From positions 496,001 to 560,000 of the forward strand of contig CAZQSZ010000002.1 of NCBI GenBank assembly GCA_964596345.1: a stretch of DNA of 64,000 nucleotides. Reading direction: 5' to 3'. Every line of letters starts with the position of its first letter. Positions within the stretch are counted from its first letter, which is position 1. This DNA is from CADEDV01 sp964596345 (GTDB lineage: Bacteria; Bacteroidota; Bacteroidia; Chitinophagales; Chitinophagaceae). Under the pieces are notes generated by a model. That model ran no database searches. It saw only the letters and a list, made by a program, of their open reading frames with translations, and was not told where the DNA came from. Positions 8,839 through 18,525 of this stretch are shown here, in pieces. The position numbers and the translations under genes are program-made.

Positions 8839-10407
8839 ATGCAAAAACTAATTTTTAATACAGGGCTTTGCTTCCTGTTTTTTTTACTGAGCAGTTTTGA
8901 ATGTTCAAAAAAGTCAACCCCTTCACCTCCTGAAGTAATTCGGGCTTCTGCATATTCACCTGCTGTACCTGTACTAAAAGGGCTAACAGCTAATCCGGTG
9001 CTGAGGGTCGCTGTTTCTATCCCTTCGGGAAATGGTGAACAGCAGTACAAAAAAATAATTTGCACATTGAATACGGAAGCCATCAGTAGTGTACAAAAGG
9101 TAGATGTTTACCTGACAGGCGGAGAACCGTTTTCTACTGCAAATCCTGTTACTTCAGTAAATCCATCGGCAGCCTCGTTTGATATAGGTGTAAATCTGAA
9201 CCTTAAACCCGGCATCCATTTCATTTGGTTCAGTATTGTGTTAAAGAATGATGCGTCAATTGATAACAAAATTGAATTACAATGCACAAAGCTGATTGAT
9301 AATGTAGGTAAGCAACTGACGGTGAAACAAGATAATTCTGTTTATGCTAAACGTACAGGTGTTGCCATCCGTAAAGCAAACGATGACAACGTAAATACTT
9401 ATCGTATTCCCGGCATTGCTACTACTGACAAAGGAACTTTACTTTCTGTATATGACATCCGCTACAATAACAGTGCAGACCTGCCTGGAAATATTGATGT
9501 AGGTTTAAGCCGCAGTACAGATAGCGGCAGAAGTTGGCAACCCATGAAAATAATAATGGATATGGGTGCGCCACATGAAAATAACGGCGTTGGCGACCCT
9601 TCTATTTTGTTTGACCCGGTAACAAAAAAAATATGGGTTGCTGCATTGTGGAGCAAAGGCAATCGTTCTATTGCCGGTTCATTACCCGGTATATCACCAG
9701 ACACTACAGGTCAGTTTGTATTGGTAAGCAGTGCGGACGATGGCCTAACATGGTCTGCCCCATACACTATTACACCACAAGTTAAAAACCCTGCATGGCG
9801 TTTATTTTTTAATGGCCCCGGCAGCGGTATTGCTATGCAGGATGGCAAATTAGTTTTTGCTGCACAATACTGGAACGAAACCAAGATACCTTATTCAACC
9901 ATTATATATAGCGATGACCACGGCGCAAACTGGAAAGGAAAAATCAATGGGCCAAAATCAAACACCACCGAAAGCCAGGTGGTGGAAACAACACCCGGTA
10001 CATTGATGCTGAATATGAGAGATAACCGTGGAAGTTTTAGAAGTGTAGCAACAACTACAAACTTAGGAACTACATGGACGGAGCATTCTACTTCTTACAC
10101 TGCATTGCCCGACCCTGTTTGTATGGCGAGTATCATAAAAGCAAGAGTAAAGGTGAAAGGAACGATGAAAGATGTTTTGTTTTTCAGTAACGCCAACACT
10201 AAATCAGGCCGCTATAATATTACCATCAAAGCAAGTTTAGATTTAGGACAAACCTGGTTACCTGCCAATCAGTTATTAATTGACGAAAGACAGTGTTATG
10301 GTTATTCATCTCTCACAAAAGTTGATGATAATACCATTGGAATTTTATACGAAGGCACTAAGGATTTATATTTTGTAAAAATATTAGTAAAAGAAATTAT
10401 TAAATAA
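8839..10407 (+). CDS. nanH: Exo-alpha-sialidase (GH33), lipoprotein
   Basis: A surface or periplasmic neuraminidase of 522 residues that removes terminal sialic acids. The N-terminus is a lipoprotein signal with Cys near residue 22 (SSFECSKK). Residues about 50-165 form an extra beta-sandwich, as in Bacteroidota sialidases. The six-bladed propeller begins with the YRIP motif near 189-192, whose arginine belongs to the sialate-binding triad. Asp-box repeats follow: SRSTDSGRSW, SSADDGLTWS, YSDDHGANWK and SLDLGQTW. It is 9 nt behind the transporter gene and 6 nt ahead of the epimerase gene, so it is in the same operon. Confidence 0.93.
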   Translation: MQKLIFNTGLCFLFFLLSSFECSKKSTPSPPEVIRASAYSPAVPVLKGLTANPVLRVAVSIPSGNGEQQYKKIICTLNTEAISSVQKVDVYLTGGEPFSTANPVTSVNPSAASFDIGVNLNLKPGIHFIWFSIVLKNDASIDNKIELQCTKLIDNVGKQLTVKQDNSVYAKRTGVAIRKANDDNVNTYRIPGIATTDKGTLLSVYDIRYNNSADLPGNIDVGLSRSTDSGRSWQPMKIIMDMGAPHENNGVGDPSILFDPVTKKIWVAALWSKGNRSIAGSLPGISPDTTGQFVLVSSADDGLTWSAPYTITPQVKNPAWRLFFNGPGSGIAMQDGKLVFAAQYWNETKIPYSTIIYSDDHGANWKGKINGPKSNTTESQVVETTPGTLMLNMRDNRGSFRSVATTTNLGTTWTEHSTSYTALPDPVCMASIIKARVKVKGTMKDVLFFSNANTKSGRYNITIKASLDLGQTWLPANQLLIDERQCYGYSSLTKVDDNTIGILYEGTKDLYFVKILVKEIIK

Positions 10408-10413
10408 GCTCTA

Positions 10414-11598
10414 ATGTATTCTCAGGAAAATTTAATTGCCTTAAAAGAGTTCTACTCAAATCAATTATTACATAATACCATACCGTTTTGGTTTCCCCGT
10501 TCATTTGATAAAGAATGTGGCGGCTTTTTATTAATGAGAGATGCAGATGGCAGCCTTATTGATGATGATAAAGCGGTGTGGATTCAGGGAAGGGCTACCT
10601 GGATGCTTTCAACTTTATACAATACTGTTGAGAAAAAACAAGAATGGTTAGATGGTGCAAAGTCGGGTTATGATTTTCTGAACAAACATTGCTTTGATAA
10701 CGATGGGCAAATGTTTTTTCATGTAACAAGGGATGGCAGGCCGATAAGGAAACGCAGATATTTTTTTTCTGAAACATTTTATGTGATAGCTGCGGCTGCT
10801 TATGCAAAGGCAAGTGGCGATGAAGAAGCGGCACAAAAAGCAAGGTTTGTTTTTGGAAAATGTATTGAGTATGCAACTACACCGGGGCTGCTGCAACCTA
10901 AATTCACAAACACCCGGCCTTCCAAAGGTATAGGTGTGTCCATGATAATGATGAATACCGCACAGCAATTAAGAGAAACTATTGGCGACCCCCGTTGTGA
11001 TGAATGGATAGACAAGTGGATTGCTGTTATTGAAACAAATTTTGTAAAAGACGATATTAAATGTGTGATGGAACAAGTGGCCCCGGATGGAAGTATTATT
11101 GACCATATAGATGGAAGGACTCTTAACCCCGGCCATGCCATTGAAGGAGCATGGTTTATTCTGCATGAAGCCATTTACCGGAACAATGATAAGCGGTTGA
11201 TTGATTTAGGATGCCGCATGATTGATTATATGTGGGAAAGAGGTTGGGATAAAGAATACGGTGGAATTCTTTATTTCCGTGATGTATATAATAAGCCTGT
11301 ACAGGAATACTGGCAGGACATGAAGTTCTGGTGGCCACATAATGAAGTGATTATTGCAACGCTGCTTGCTTATCTTACTACAGGTAATGAAAAATATGCT
11401 GCCATGCATAAGCAGGTGCATGATTATGCTTACAGTCATTTTCATGATAAACAAAATGGCGAATGGTTTGGTTATTTACATCGTGACGGAACAATTGCAC
11501 AAACAGCCAAAGGCAATTTATATAAAGGGCCTTTTCACCTGCCACGGCAGGAATGGTATTGCTGCCAGATACTAGACAATCATCTGAAGGGAAAGTAA
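10414..11598 (+). CDS. nanE: N-acylglucosamine 2-epimerase (AGE family)
   Basis: A cytoplasmic (alpha/alpha)6-barrel epimerase of 394 residues, the normal family length, with no signal peptide. It probably interconverts ManNAc and GlcNAc after the lyase step, the Bacteroidota route that avoids ManNAc-6-phosphate and needs a GlcNAc kinase (RokA type) that is not in this window. Typical family stretches are visible: DDDKAVWIQGRATWML near 50-65, GRTLNPGHAIEGAWF near 229-243 (with the active-site histidine), MKFWWPHNEVIIATLLAY near 302-320, and GPFHLPRQEWYC near the C-terminus. It is 6 nt behind the sialidase gene. Confidence 0.92.
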   Translation: MYSQENLIALKEFYSNQLLHNTIPFWFPRSFDKECGGFLLMRDADGSLIDDDKAVWIQGRATWMLSTLYNTVEKKQEWLDGAKSGYDFLNKHCFDNDGQMFFHVTRDGRPIRKRRYFFSETFYVIAAAAYAKASGDEEAAQKARFVFGKCIEYATTPGLLQPKFTNTRPSKGIGVSMIMMNTAQQLRETIGDPRCDEWIDKWIAVIETNFVKDDIKCVMEQVAPDGSIIDHIDGRTLNPGHAIEGAWFILHEAIYRNNDKRLIDLGCRMIDYMWERGWDKEYGGILYFRDVYNKPVQEYWQDMKFWWPHNEVIIATLLAYLTTGNEKYAAMHKQVHDYAYSHFHDKQNGEWFGYLHRDGTIAQTAKGNLYKGPFHLPRQEWYCCQILDNHLKGK

Positions 11599-11681
11599 AA
11601 ATTTAGATAACTGTTATTTCGATAATGCCTTTGCTTTTTTCTAAAGTGAATACTTGCGCACCTTTAAAAAAATACTACAAC

Positions 11682-13034
11682 ATGCACAGAAAACAATTCA
11701 TCAAAAACACAACATTAACCGCTGCATCATTAGCCATATTGCCAGCCACAAGTTTGTTTGCATCTAATCTGAAGAACAAAATTAAATTGGTAATAATAGG
11801 TGTTGGTCTGCGAGGGCAAAATCATCTTGACCTTGTACTAAGAAGAAAAGATGTTGAACTTATAGCTATTTGTGATATTGACGACCGTATGCTTTCCAAA
11901 TCAAAAGAAATGATTACAAAGAGCGGAAAGAGAATGCCGCAAATTTTTACAGGTGACCCCTATGCCTGGAAAAAAATGCTGGAGTTAAAAGATGTTGATG
12001 GTGTTATTATTGCCACTCCGTGGGAATGGCATAAAGAAATGATTATTAGTTCAATGCAGGCAGGAATTAAATATGTAGGGACTGAAGTAATGCTGGGCAT
12101 TACATTGCAAGACCATTGGGATGTTGTAAAAGCAACAGAGCAGTACAATGCACAGGTAATGATGCTGGAAAACGTTTGCTACCGCAGGGATGTAATGGCT
12201 GCTTTAAATATGGTACGGCAGGGTTTATTTGGAGAGATGGTGCATTTGCAGGGCGGTTATCAGCATGACCTGCGTGAGGTAAAATTCAATAATGGCATTG
12301 ATGCCTATGGCAAAGGTTGTGAGTTTGGCGATAAAGGTTGGAGTGAGGCAAGATGGCGCACCCATCATTCCGTTTATCGTAATGGTGATTTATATCCGAC
12401 ACATGGTATTGGCCCCATTGCTCATTGTATTAATATTAACCGGGGAAACAGATTTGTAAGTATTTCATCCTTTTCATCAAAGGCAAGAGGGTTGCACAAC
12501 CATATTGTACAAAAATGCGGTGTTGACCATCCAAACGCAAAAATCAATTTCAAATTAGGTGATGTAGTTACTACTAATATTGGCTGTGCAAATGGAGAAA
12601 CTATTTTGCTGCAGCATGATACCAATCTGCCCCGCCCTTATTCACTTGGCTTTAGGGTACAGGGCACCAATGGTTTATGGATGGATGTGGCGAAGGGAGT
12701 GCATATTGAAGGGCAATCAAAACCACACCAATGGGATGCTGCCAAAGAATGGTTTGATAAATACGACCATCCACTTTGGGCAAGGTGGAGTAAGGAAACA
12801 GAAGGCGCAGGTCATGGTGGAATGGATTTTTTTGTGATACATTCTTTTGTAGAATCAATAAAACGAAATACAGCAACACCAATGGATGTGTATGATGCTG
12901 CCGCCTGGAGTGCTATAACTCCATTGAGCGAAACTTCTATTGAAAAAGGAAACGAAACGATTGAATTTCCAGACTTTACCGGTGGGAAATGGATGTATCG
13001 TAAGCCAGTGTTTGCATTAACTGATGAATTTTAA
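11682..13034 (+). CDS. Gfo/Idh/MocA-fold glycosidase, GH109-like (alpha-N-acetylgalactosaminidase type)
   Basis: A 450-residue exported protein with a Rossmann nucleotide-binding domain (KLVIIGVGLRGQNHLDLV near residues 32-49) and a Gfo/Idh C-terminal domain. I chose the ATG at 11682 because it starts a clean export signal (MHRKQFIKNTTLTAASLAI); the frame could begin at 11625. The signal resembles the Tat-type leader of GH109 but lacks a second adjacent arginine. Stretches MLENVCYRRDVMAALNMVRQ, GLFGEMVHLQGGYQHDLRE and GAGHGGMDFFV match my recollection of GH109, which cleaves alpha-GalNAc using bound NAD. That activity would suit this locus. An ordinary sugar dehydrogenase is the alternative. 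Confidence 0.75.
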   Translation: MHRKQFIKNTTLTAASLAILPATSLFASNLKNKIKLVIIGVGLRGQNHLDLVLRRKDVELIAICDIDDRMLSKSKEMITKSGKRMPQIFTGDPYAWKKMLELKDVDGVIIATPWEWHKEMIISSMQAGIKYVGTEVMLGITLQDHWDVVKATEQYNAQVMMLENVCYRRDVMAALNMVRQGLFGEMVHLQGGYQHDLREVKFNNGIDAYGKGCEFGDKGWSEARWRTHHSVYRNGDLYPTHGIGPIAHCININRGNRFVSISSFSSKARGLHNHIVQKCGVDHPNAKINFKLGDVVTTNIGCANGETILLQHDTNLPRPYSLGFRVQGTNGLWMDVAKGVHIEGQSKPHQWDAAKEWFDKYDHPLWARWSKETEGAGHGGMDFFVIHSFVESIKRNTATPMDVYDAAAWSAITPLSETSIEKGNETIEFPDFTGGKWMYRKPVFALTDEF

Positions 13035-13077
13035 ATCATGCAAATAAACAACTCACATTAGCCGGAGTAATTAATTA

Positions 13078-14562
13078 ATGAAAGGTTTCTTTCTACCCAT
13101 ATTGCTTTGCCCACTTCTTTCAATCGCTCAATTGAAGCTGGCCGAAGTGTTTTCTGACAATATGTTGCTGCAAAGAGATAAGCCAATAAAAATCTGGGGC
13201 CACGGTATTCCAGGTAAAAGTGTAACTGTCTTGTTTTCAAAAGAGAAAAAAAATGTGATAGTCAATAATGATTCTGTATGGATGGTTAGTTTGCATAAAC
13301 AAAAAGAAAATCCTCATCCGCAAGTTTTAAGTGTAAGCAGCGGAGTCGAGCAGATTGAGTTTAAAAATATTCTTATTGGTGATGTATGGATATGTACAGG
13401 TCAGTCTAATATGGAATGGCCAATGATTAAAGAGCAACATTGGAATGATGAAATACGCAATTCTAATCAACCCAATATTAGATTGCTAAATCCAACGCCT
13501 GCAGGCCGGAATGTTTTTGGTGTACCCTATACAGATTCTCTTATAAGCAGGCTTACAACTGAAAGATTTTATGACTGGAAAGGATGGCAACAGTGCGATA
13601 GCAGTTCAGTTAAATTGATGAGTGCAGTTGCATACTATTTTGCTAATAAAATTTATACAGAAACAGGTGTTCCAATTGGCATTATAAACCTGTCAATTGG
13701 TGGTGCCCCACTTGAAACTTTCATCAGCAAAGAAACATTATCCCGTCATGCCACATTCAGCAAAAAAGTAAATGGTAACTGGCTTTTTAATGATGCCTTG
13801 CCTGTATGGGTAAGAGAAAGGGGAAGACAAAATCTTGCAAACAGTAATATTATAGGCGATGAACTTGGCCCCAATCATGCTTATAAACCAGGCTTTGCTT
13901 TTAAAGCAGGAGTCGATAAACTAAGGGCTTTTTCAGTAAAAGGTATCCTGGTTTATCAGGGAGAAAGCAATGCAGAAGAACCAGAACGGGTTGATGAATA
14001 CAAAGAACTATTTAAATTATTCATGAAAGATTACAGAGGAGTCTGGAGCAACAAGCAACTTCCAATTTATTGGGTACAGCTTTCTTCCATGGAAAGAAAA
14101 TATTGGCCTTTGTTCAGGAACAATCAGCTTCAGTTATTAAAAGAAACCCGCAATACTGGTATGGCCGTTACCAGCGACATCGGTTTAAAGAATGATGTGC
14201 ATCCACCGGATAAAAAAACTGTTGGTGAAAGGCTGGCCAGGTGGCCTTTGTATAGTCTTTATAATAAAAATATCACTGCTTCCGGGCCCTTAGCCTTAAA
14301 AGCAAAATATAATAACGGGGAAGTAATTATAACTTTTAATTACACGGCAAAAGGGCTGATGACTTCAGACGGTAAATCAGTAAAAGGATTTTCAATTGAT
14401 GGAGATAAAGAAAACGAACCACTTATTAGTAACAGCAGCATAGCCATAGCCGTAAAAAATAAACCTGAATATGTTTACTATGGCTGGCAGCCATTCAGCA
14501 ATGGCAATCTTGTAAATTCAGAAAACCTTCCTGCTTCAACTTTTAAAATAAAGGTTCAATGA
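13078..14562 (+). CDS. Sialate O-acetylesterase family protein
   Basis: A secreted SGNH-fold esterase (494 residues) that probably removes O-acetyl groups from sialic acids so that sialidase and lyase can act. The signal peptide is short and ends at SIAQ near residue 18. The nucleophile motif CTGQSNMEWPM lies near 107-117, a middle block has ILVYQGESNAEEPER near 292-306, and the catalytic Asp-His pair appears in NDVHPPDKKTVGERLARWPLY near 378-396. These are the standard SASA-family landmarks. The stop codon overlaps the ATG of a short remnant ORF. The family is clear; O-acetylated sialate as substrate is inferred from the neighbours. Confidence 0.9.
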   Translation: MKGFFLPILLCPLLSIAQLKLAEVFSDNMLLQRDKPIKIWGHGIPGKSVTVLFSKEKKNVIVNNDSVWMVSLHKQKENPHPQVLSVSSGVEQIEFKNILIGDVWICTGQSNMEWPMIKEQHWNDEIRNSNQPNIRLLNPTPAGRNVFGVPYTDSLISRLTTERFYDWKGWQQCDSSSVKLMSAVAYYFANKIYTETGVPIGIINLSIGGAPLETFISKETLSRHATFSKKVNGNWLFNDALPVWVRERGRQNLANSNIIGDELGPNHAYKPGFAFKAGVDKLRAFSVKGILVYQGESNAEEPERVDEYKELFKLFMKDYRGVWSNKQLPIYWVQLSSMERKYWPLFRNNQLQLLKETRNTGMAVTSDIGLKNDVHPPDKKTVGERLARWPLYSLYNKNITASGPLALKAKYNNGEVIITFNYTAKGLMTSDGKSVKGFSIDGDKENEPLISNSSIAIAVKNKPEYVYYGWQPFSNGNLVNSENLPASTFKIKVQ

Positions 14563-14660
14563 AAATAGCTTTGAATATTTTATTTCTGTTTATCTGTTAC
14601 ATAAGTGTTTCGGCAACGCAAAAAACTTATCCCGAAGCAGCCATTGTAAAGAGGCCATAA
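14559..14660 (+). pseudogene. Short ORF with signal peptide, likely remnant of a secreted protein gene
   Basis: A 33-codon frame starting with ATG that overlaps the esterase stop (ATGA coupling). It encodes a convincing export signal (MKIALNILFLFICYISVSA) followed by only 14 residues and a TAA. After that stop the same frame continues as NVLNQSWDLKK and then another stop. The neat coupling plus abrupt end suggests that the 5' end of a former secreted enzyme gene remains and the body was deleted before the hexosaminidase gene. It could instead be a real tiny peptide. I cannot identify the parent family. Confidence 0.5.
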
Positions 14661-14698
14661 AATGTGTTGAATCAAAGTTGGGATTTAAAAAAATAATC

Positions 14699-17113
14699 AT
14701 GCACAAAAACAAAATGTCTATGCTCCTTTCATTTAATGGTATTAAAGAGTTTTTGAGAAAGAAAAATCATAGTGCCATACGGTACATTATGCTTGTATTT
14801 TCTTTTTATCCCTTGCTTGTTATCGGTCAGCAACCAGTAAATATTATTCCGCAGCCAGTATCATTACAGCATCAATCCGGGTATTTTATTTTAACAGGGA
14901 ATACAGCAGTTCACTACAGTTATCAGCAAAAAAATTTAAAAGCAGTAGTTGATTTTCTAAATCTGCAAATAAGAAATTCTGCTGGCTTTGTTTTGCCTGT
15001 AAATACAACCCAGTCAACAACAATACAGTTGAGCATTGAAAAACTGGCAACAATTGGTGACGAAGGTTATACTATGGAAATCCTTCCAAAAAAAATAACT
15101 ATTAAGGCCAATTCAACAGCAGGAATAATTTACGCTATACAAACATTATTGCAAACCTTACCAGCAAAAAGCAATCATGCTAAGCTGAAAATACCTTGTA
15201 TGCGCATTACCGATTACCCCCGATTTAAATACCGGGGTATGCACCTTGATGTGGGTCGGCATTTTTATCCTGTTTCATTTGTTAAAAAATATATTGACTT
15301 TTTAGCCACCTACAAATTCAATTATTTTCATTGGCATCTTACAGAAGACCAGGGTTGGCGCATTGAAATAAAGAAATATCCTGCATTAACAACAAAGGCG
15401 GCTTACCGCAATGGTACTATTGTTGGCGGGTATCCCGGTACGCATAACAATAACCTTCGCTACGGTGGTTTTTACACACAGGATGAAGTAAAGGAAGTTG
15501 TTGCGTATGCTGCTCAAAGAAACATCACAGTGGTGCCCGAAATTGAATTGCCGGGGCATAGTTCGGCCGCCATTGCAGCCTATCCCTGGCTAAGTTGCTT
15601 TCCCGGTAAACCCACTGAAATGACAGGGCCGGTTTCTGCAATGAGCAAACTTTTGCAAAGTCAGGGCCAAATAAAAATGGTGCAGGAAACATGGGGTGTA
15701 TTTGACGATATTTTTTGTGCAGGTAAAGACAGCACATTTATTTTTTTGCAGGATGTACTTGACGAAGTATTACAACTCTTTCCATCGAAGTACATCCATG
15801 TGGGCGGAGATGAGGCTCCCAAAAAGCATTGGGAGAAATGCCCCCGCTGCCAGGCAAAAATTAAAAGTGAAGGCCTTAAAGATGAACATGAATTGCAGAG
15901 TTATTTTATTCAGCGAATGGAAAAATATCTTAACAATAAAGGAAGAACACTTATTGGCTGGGATGAGATTTTGGAAGGCGGACTTGCACCCAATGCTGTT
16001 GTGATGAGCTGGCGGGGCGAAGCCGGTGGCATTGAGGCAGCAAAACAAAACCATGATGTGATTATGACACCGGGCAACCCGGTTTACTTTGACCATTACC
16101 AGGGCGACCCTGTCAGCGAACCAGTTGGCATTGGTGGATTTAATACGCTAAAAAAAGTGTATGACTATGAACCAGTACCTAAAGAATTGAATGAACAGCA
16201 GGCAAAATATGTATTGGGTGCGCAGGCTAATTTATGGACGGAGTATGTACCCACTACTCAACATGCAGAATACATGGTATTGCCCCGTATGTTGGCATTA
16301 AGCGAAGTAGTTTGGAGCCCAAAGGAAAATAAAAACTGGAATAGTTTTAATGAAAGAATTCAACCTCATTTCAATGCCTTTGAGCAAAAGGGATGGAACT
16401 ATAGTAAAGGAAATTTTAAAGCAGCTATTAAGCCTGGATCACAAAACGGTCGGTTGTTTGTTTCCCTTGCTACAGAAGCTTACAAAGGAAAAGTGGTTTA
16501 CACTACCGACAATACTGACCCAAATCTTCAAAGTAAATATTATACAGAACCCATTGCCATCAAATCTTCCACAACGTTAAAAGCATCTGTACTGGTTGAT
16601 GGTAAAATTATGAGTGCAGTTCCGTCGCAGCAAAGTTTTGCTATGCATAATGCTATAGGCAGCAATGTTGTTTATACAAACCCGGTAAGCCGTTACTATA
16701 TGGCAGATGGGCCTAATTCTTTAACTGATGGGGTAAGGGGAAGTAATGCAGTTGGCAAATACTGGCATGGCTTCAGTGCAAAAGATATGATTGCAACGAT
16801 TGATTTAGGTGAATTAAAAAACACTCAAAACATTACATTAGGCTGTTTGCAAAACTATGGCGACTGGATTTTTTTGCCGCAATGGGTAAAGTTTGAAACA
16901 TCTGTTAATGGGATTGATTTTGAGGAAGTACAAACTGTGAAGAATCCTGTAAGTAGTAATGATAGAACAGCACAGTATGATTTTAAAACATCTTTTGCAG
17001 CAAAGTCAGTAAGATTTATAAGGGTAACAGCGAAGAATAATGTATGCCCACCCGGCCACAGCGGCGAAGGAAAACCGGGGTGGGTTTTTGCTGATGAAAT
17101 AATTGTGCAATAG
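14699..17113 (+). CDS. Beta-N-acetylhexosaminidase (GH20) with C-terminal accessory domains
   Basis: An 804-residue exported enzyme removing terminal beta-GlcNAc or beta-GalNAc. I start at ATG 14699; an upstream TTG (14678) is possible, and the ATG at 14789 would give a shorter signal. An export hydrophobic stretch ends near VIGQQ. Residues about 45-175 form the GH20b domain, and the catalytic barrel begins near RFKYRGMHLDVGRHFYPV. The catalytic Asp-Glu pair is in HVGGDEAPKKHWEKC near residues 367-381. Further on come a chitobiase-type C-terminal domain (VVYTTDNTDPNLQSKYYTEP) and a discoidin-like F5/8 C module (ITLGCLQNYGDWIFLPQWVK) that may bind galactose-type sugars. Confidence 0.92.
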   Translation: MHKNKMSMLLSFNGIKEFLRKKNHSAIRYIMLVFSFYPLLVIGQQPVNIIPQPVSLQHQSGYFILTGNTAVHYSYQQKNLKAVVDFLNLQIRNSAGFVLPVNTTQSTTIQLSIEKLATIGDEGYTMEILPKKITIKANSTAGIIYAIQTLLQTLPAKSNHAKLKIPCMRITDYPRFKYRGMHLDVGRHFYPVSFVKKYIDFLATYKFNYFHWHLTEDQGWRIEIKKYPALTTKAAYRNGTIVGGYPGTHNNNLRYGGFYTQDEVKEVVAYAAQRNITVVPEIELPGHSSAAIAAYPWLSCFPGKPTEMTGPVSAMSKLLQSQGQIKMVQETWGVFDDIFCAGKDSTFIFLQDVLDEVLQLFPSKYIHVGGDEAPKKHWEKCPRCQAKIKSEGLKDEHELQSYFIQRMEKYLNNKGRTLIGWDEILEGGLAPNAVVMSWRGEAGGIEAAKQNHDVIMTPGNPVYFDHYQGDPVSEPVGIGGFNTLKKVYDYEPVPKELNEQQAKYVLGAQANLWTEYVPTTQHAEYMVLPRMLALSEVVWSPKENKNWNSFNERIQPHFNAFEQKGWNYSKGNFKAAIKPGSQNGRLFVSLATEAYKGKVVYTTDNTDPNLQSKYYTEPIAIKSSTTLKASVLVDGKIMSAVPSQQSFAMHNAIGSNVVYTNPVSRYYMADGPNSLTDGVRGSNAVGKYWHGFSAKDMIATIDLGELKNTQNITLGCLQNYGDWIFLPQWVKFETSVNGIDFEEVQTVKNPVSSNDRTAQYDFKTSFAAKSVRFIRVTAKNNVCPPGHSGEGKPGWVFADEIIVQ

Positions 17114-17306
17114 GTTGGCATAAGCCAAAGACTCCTTTTGTGTACACTGTGTTGTATGGTACAGAGTAAAATTACAAGCTGTACAAAAGTGCAATGCAAC
17201 AACGATGATTTTGTAATAAAGCCAAATTAAAATAGCTACACACATAATTGCAAGTAGCCATTTTTACTGGATAAAATTTAAAATTATATCATAGTCAATT
17301 TACAAA
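17114..17306 (+). other. 193-nt gap between GH20 and GH27 genes
   Basis: The largest spacer inside the cluster after susD. It contains no convincing ORF, no hairpin with a T-run and only weak promoter-like boxes (a TGATTTTG near 17202-17209 with no well-placed TTTG upstream). It could separate two transcripts, but the sequence does not decide this. Confidence 0.4.
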
Positions 17307-18467
17307 ATGATGAGTAAAATATTTGTAGCGGCAGTTTTTTCTATCATTACAAACCTTGTGCTTGCACAAAAGCCAAAGCCGCCCATTATGGGATGGAGCA
17401 GTTGGAATCATTTTCGCATCAACATCAGTGAAGAACTGATTATGGCCCAGGCCGATGCCATGATTAGTTCAGGGTTGTACAATGCCGGGTACCGTTATAT
17501 CAATATTGATGATGGCTATTTTCTCAGAAGGGACTCAACCGGTAAACTGCTTACGAACGATAAAAAATTTCCGTCAGGTATGGATGCACTGGCGGCATAC
17601 ATCCACAGCAAAGGGTTAAAGGCCGGTATTTATACCGATGCTGGAATGAACACTTGCGGTTCAATTTGGGATAAAGACCCCAACGGTTTTGGAGTGGGTA
17701 TTTACGGACACATTGACCAGGATTGCAATTTATTCTTCAACGAATGGAAATATGATTTTTTGAAAGTGGATTGGTGCGGTGGTGAGCAACAAAAGCTGGA
17801 TGAAGAAACCGAATACACAAAAATTATAAACGCTGTTAAAGCCATTAATAACACTATCGTATTCAATGTTTGCCGCTGGAAATTCCCCGGTGAGTGGGTT
17901 ATTAAGAAAGCAGACTCCTGGCGCATATCAGGAGATATAACAGAGCACTTTACTTCCATTCTTAAAATAATTGAATTGAATGCAGATTTATCCAAATACG
18001 CTTCACCCGGTCATTATAACGATATGGATATGCTGCAGGTGGGCCGTGGTATGAGTTATGAAGAAGATAAAACTCATTTTTCTATGTGGTGCATGATGAA
18101 TTCTCCTTTGCTTGCAGGTAATGATTTACGCAACATGAGTAAAGAAACCAAAGAAATACTCAGCAATAGAGAAGTGATTGCTATTAACCAGGACATTGCT
18201 TTTGTACAGGCACAACGTATTTTGAAAGCTGGCGATATAGAAGTTTGGATAAAACGTTTAGGAAATGGTAAACAAAAAGCCATGGCTATTATGAACATAG
18301 CGGATGAAGAGCAGGTATTTACTTTAACGGCTGCTAAAGCAGGCATCAGTCCAAAATCTAAATTGAGAGATTTGTGGCAGCATAAAAATTTGGGTAAGAT
18401 GGGTGTTAAAAAAACATTTACTATACCAAAGCATGGCGTTGTAGTTTTAAAAGCCTGGCAACCCTGA
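17307..18467 (+). CDS. Alpha-galactosidase (GH27)
   Basis: A 386-residue exported retaining glycosidase, probably acting on terminal alpha-galactose or alpha-GalNAc. The signal peptide ends at VLAQ near residue 19. The GH27 start motif PPIMGWSSWNHF follows, then YRYINIDDGYF near 60-70, the nucleophile aspartate in YDFLKVDWCGG near 148-158, and the acid/base aspartate in SWRISGDITEHF near 203-214. The C-terminal part is the usual small beta domain. GH27 covers both alpha-galactosidase and alpha-N-acetylgalactosaminidase; the sequence alone does not separate them, and the GH109-like gene next door makes either useful. Confidence 0.9.
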   Translation: MMSKIFVAAVFSIITNLVLAQKPKPPIMGWSSWNHFRINISEELIMAQADAMISSGLYNAGYRYINIDDGYFLRRDSTGKLLTNDKKFPSGMDALAAYIHSKGLKAGIYTDAGMNTCGSIWDKDPNGFGVGIYGHIDQDCNLFFNEWKYDFLKVDWCGGEQQKLDEETEYTKIINAVKAINNTIVFNVCRWKFPGEWVIKKADSWRISGDITEHFTSILKIIELNADLSKYASPGHYNDMDMLQVGRGMSYEEDKTHFSMWCMMNSPLLAGNDLRNMSKETKEILSNREVIAINQDIAFVQAQRILKAGDIEVWIKRLGNGKQKAMAIMNIADEEQVFTLTAAKAGISPKSKLRDLWQHKNLGKMGVKKTFTIPKHGVVVLKAWQP

Positions 18468-18525
18468 TTTATGTTTTTGTGTTAATAAAATTGCATCAAT
18501 TTTTTTCGATTTCAAATAGAGTAAA

